The position numbers and the translations under genes were made by a program. From assembly GCA_016870235.1 (NCBI GenBank), contig VGCB01000229.1:1-5403 (forward strand): a stretch of DNA of 5,403 nt. The letters are read 5' to 3'. The notes beneath the pieces were generated by a model. That model saw only the letters and a list, made by a program, of their open reading frames with translations, did no database searches and was not told the origin of the DNA. Position 1 is the first letter of the stretch. Every line of letters starts with the position of its first letter. The stretch comes from Actinomycetota bacterium (GTDB lineage Bacteria; Actinomycetota; Thermoleophilia; Gaiellales; Gaiellaceae). This document shows, in pieces, positions 4,723 through 5,403 of this stretch.

Positions 4723-5403
4723 ATGCGCTTCACCTGCCACGTGCCCGGGATGACGCTCTACCACGGCAGCGCCCGCCACTGGTGGCAGGAGATCACCACC
4801 GACCAGGCCGTCGGGGTGGCACGGCGGCTCGACGAGCTCGGCTACGACTTCCTCACGATCTCCGAGCATCTCGTGCTGACATCGGAGCAGGCGGAGCAGT
4901 ACGGACCGCGCTGGGTGCACTCGCTCTCGGCCGCCGGGTTCGTGCTTGGCGCCACCTCGCGTATCAAGGTGGTCGTGCTCGTCGTCGTGCCCTACCACGG
5001 CTGCATCGAGCTCGCGAAGGCGCTCGCGACGCTCGACTTCCTCTCCGGCGGCCGCCTCGTCGTGCTGGCGCTGACGGGCTACCAGCCGTGGGAGTTCGAG
5101 ACGCTCGGCGTGCCCTTCGCCGAGCGCGGCCGCATGACCGACGAGTTCGTCGACGCGATGCGCGTTCTCTGGACGGAGCACCGGCCGACCTTCCACGGGA
5201 GGTTCGTCTCCTTCGACGACGTCGTCTTCGAGCCGAAGCCGGTGCAGCACCCGCTCCCGATCTGGATGGGCGGGCGGACGAGACGAGCGCTTCAGCGCGT
5301 CGCGGAACGGGGCGATGCGTGGATCGCGTACTCCACCCCGCGCGCGGACGTCCCCGCGATGCTCGACTACCTCTGGACGCACCCGGCGCTGCACGAGAGC
5401 CCG
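4723..5403 (+). CDS. LLM-class (luciferase-like) flavin/F420 oxidoreductase, 3' end cut by window
   Basis: The first 227 residues are present and the frame is open through the right edge; family members usually run about 280-350. This TIM-barrel superfamily uses FMN or coenzyme F420 for monooxygenation or hydride transfer. Recognisable parts are 'VARRLDELGYDFLTISEHLVL' features (32-52, with the usual 'E/DH' after strand 2), 'GATSRIKVVVLVVVPYH' (76-92), and 'LDFLSGGRL' (104-112). These are followed by 'WEFETLGVPFAERGRMTDEFVDAMRVLWT' features (123-151) and 'FEPKPVQHPLPIWMGG' (169-184) with 'RVAERGDAWIAY' (192-203). The loop after SGGRL reads VVLALTGY rather than the usual GlGxGw-like sequence, so cofactor choice is uncertain. 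It diverges from the permease-ligase operon. A role in oxidising the same compound is inference only. The family call is firm; substrate and cofactor are not determined. Confidence 0.9.
   Translation, partial: MRFTCHVPGMTLYHGSARHWWQEITTDQAVGVARRLDELGYDFLTISEHLVLTSEQAEQYGPRWVHSLSAAGFVLGATSRIKVVVLVVVPYHGCIELAKALATLDFLSGGRLVVLALTGYQPWEFETLGVPFAERGRMTDEFVDAMRVLWTEHRPTFHGRFVSFDDVVFEPKPVQHPLPIWMGGRTRRALQRVAERGDAWIAYSTPRADVPAMLDYLWTHPALHESP

Noticed and set aside
3745..5394. A 549-codon open frame on the minus strand across the permease, the spacer and the oxidoreductase
   Set aside because: It runs antisense to a clear LLM-family gene and out of frame with the permease, crossing two real start regions. 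The sequence has no recognisable domain.
1..5403. CRISPR array, tRNA or rRNA gene, insertion sequence, toxin-antitoxin or defence system
   Set aside because: No regularly spaced repeats, no RNA signature, no transposase or nuclease motifs, and no terminal repeats were seen. All substantial open sequence is accounted for by six metabolic, transport or exported-protein genes.

Overview
The window is a dense, GC-rich bacterial segment (roughly 70% G+C by eye). It has six protein genes and almost no non-coding DNA. The gene content (CaiB/BaiF CoA transferase, AMP-forming acyl-CoA ligase, luciferase-like flavin oxidoreductase, VOC protein), the strong GC bias at third codon positions, GTG starts, and TAnnnT boxes 6-7 nt upstream of start codons that lack a Shine-Dalgarno all suggest a high-GC actinobacterium. 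A soil or aquatic lineage such as Thermoleophilia or Acidimicrobiia is possible. That taxonomic placement is inference; no rRNA or marker gene is present.

Layout from left to right: (1) minus strand, 1-347, the N-terminal part of a VOC/glyoxalase-fold protein, cut by the window edge and overlapped by 4 bp (ATGA) with the gene upstream of it. (2) Minus strand, 344-1603, a complete family III CoA transferase. (3) A 56-bp divergent spacer with a perfect 7-bp inverted repeat. (4) Plus strand, 1660-2064, a small exported protein of unknown function. (5) Minus strand, 2066-3748, a fatty-acid/aryl-type acyl-CoA ligase whose stop lies 1 bp from the stop of the exported protein. (6) Minus strand, 3759-4658, a ten-TM EamA/DMT permease 10 bp upstream of the ligase. 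(7) A 64-bp divergent spacer. (8) Plus strand, 4723-5403, the N-terminal 227 residues of an LLM-class (luciferase-like) oxidoreductase, cut by the right edge.

The genes read as a catabolic or acyl-CoA modification neighbourhood. A permease could move a small organic compound, the ligase could activate a carboxylate to its CoA thioester, the CoA transferase could move CoA between acids, and the VOC protein and the flavin/F420 oxidoreductase could act on the substrate or an intermediate. The substrate cannot be read from the sequence. I see no CRISPR array, RNA gene, transposase, phage gene or defence system. The most unusual signals are small-scale: leaderless-type promoter/start arrangements (one reusing a stop codon as part of a -10 box), inverted repeats in both divergent spacers, and the uncharacterised exported protein.
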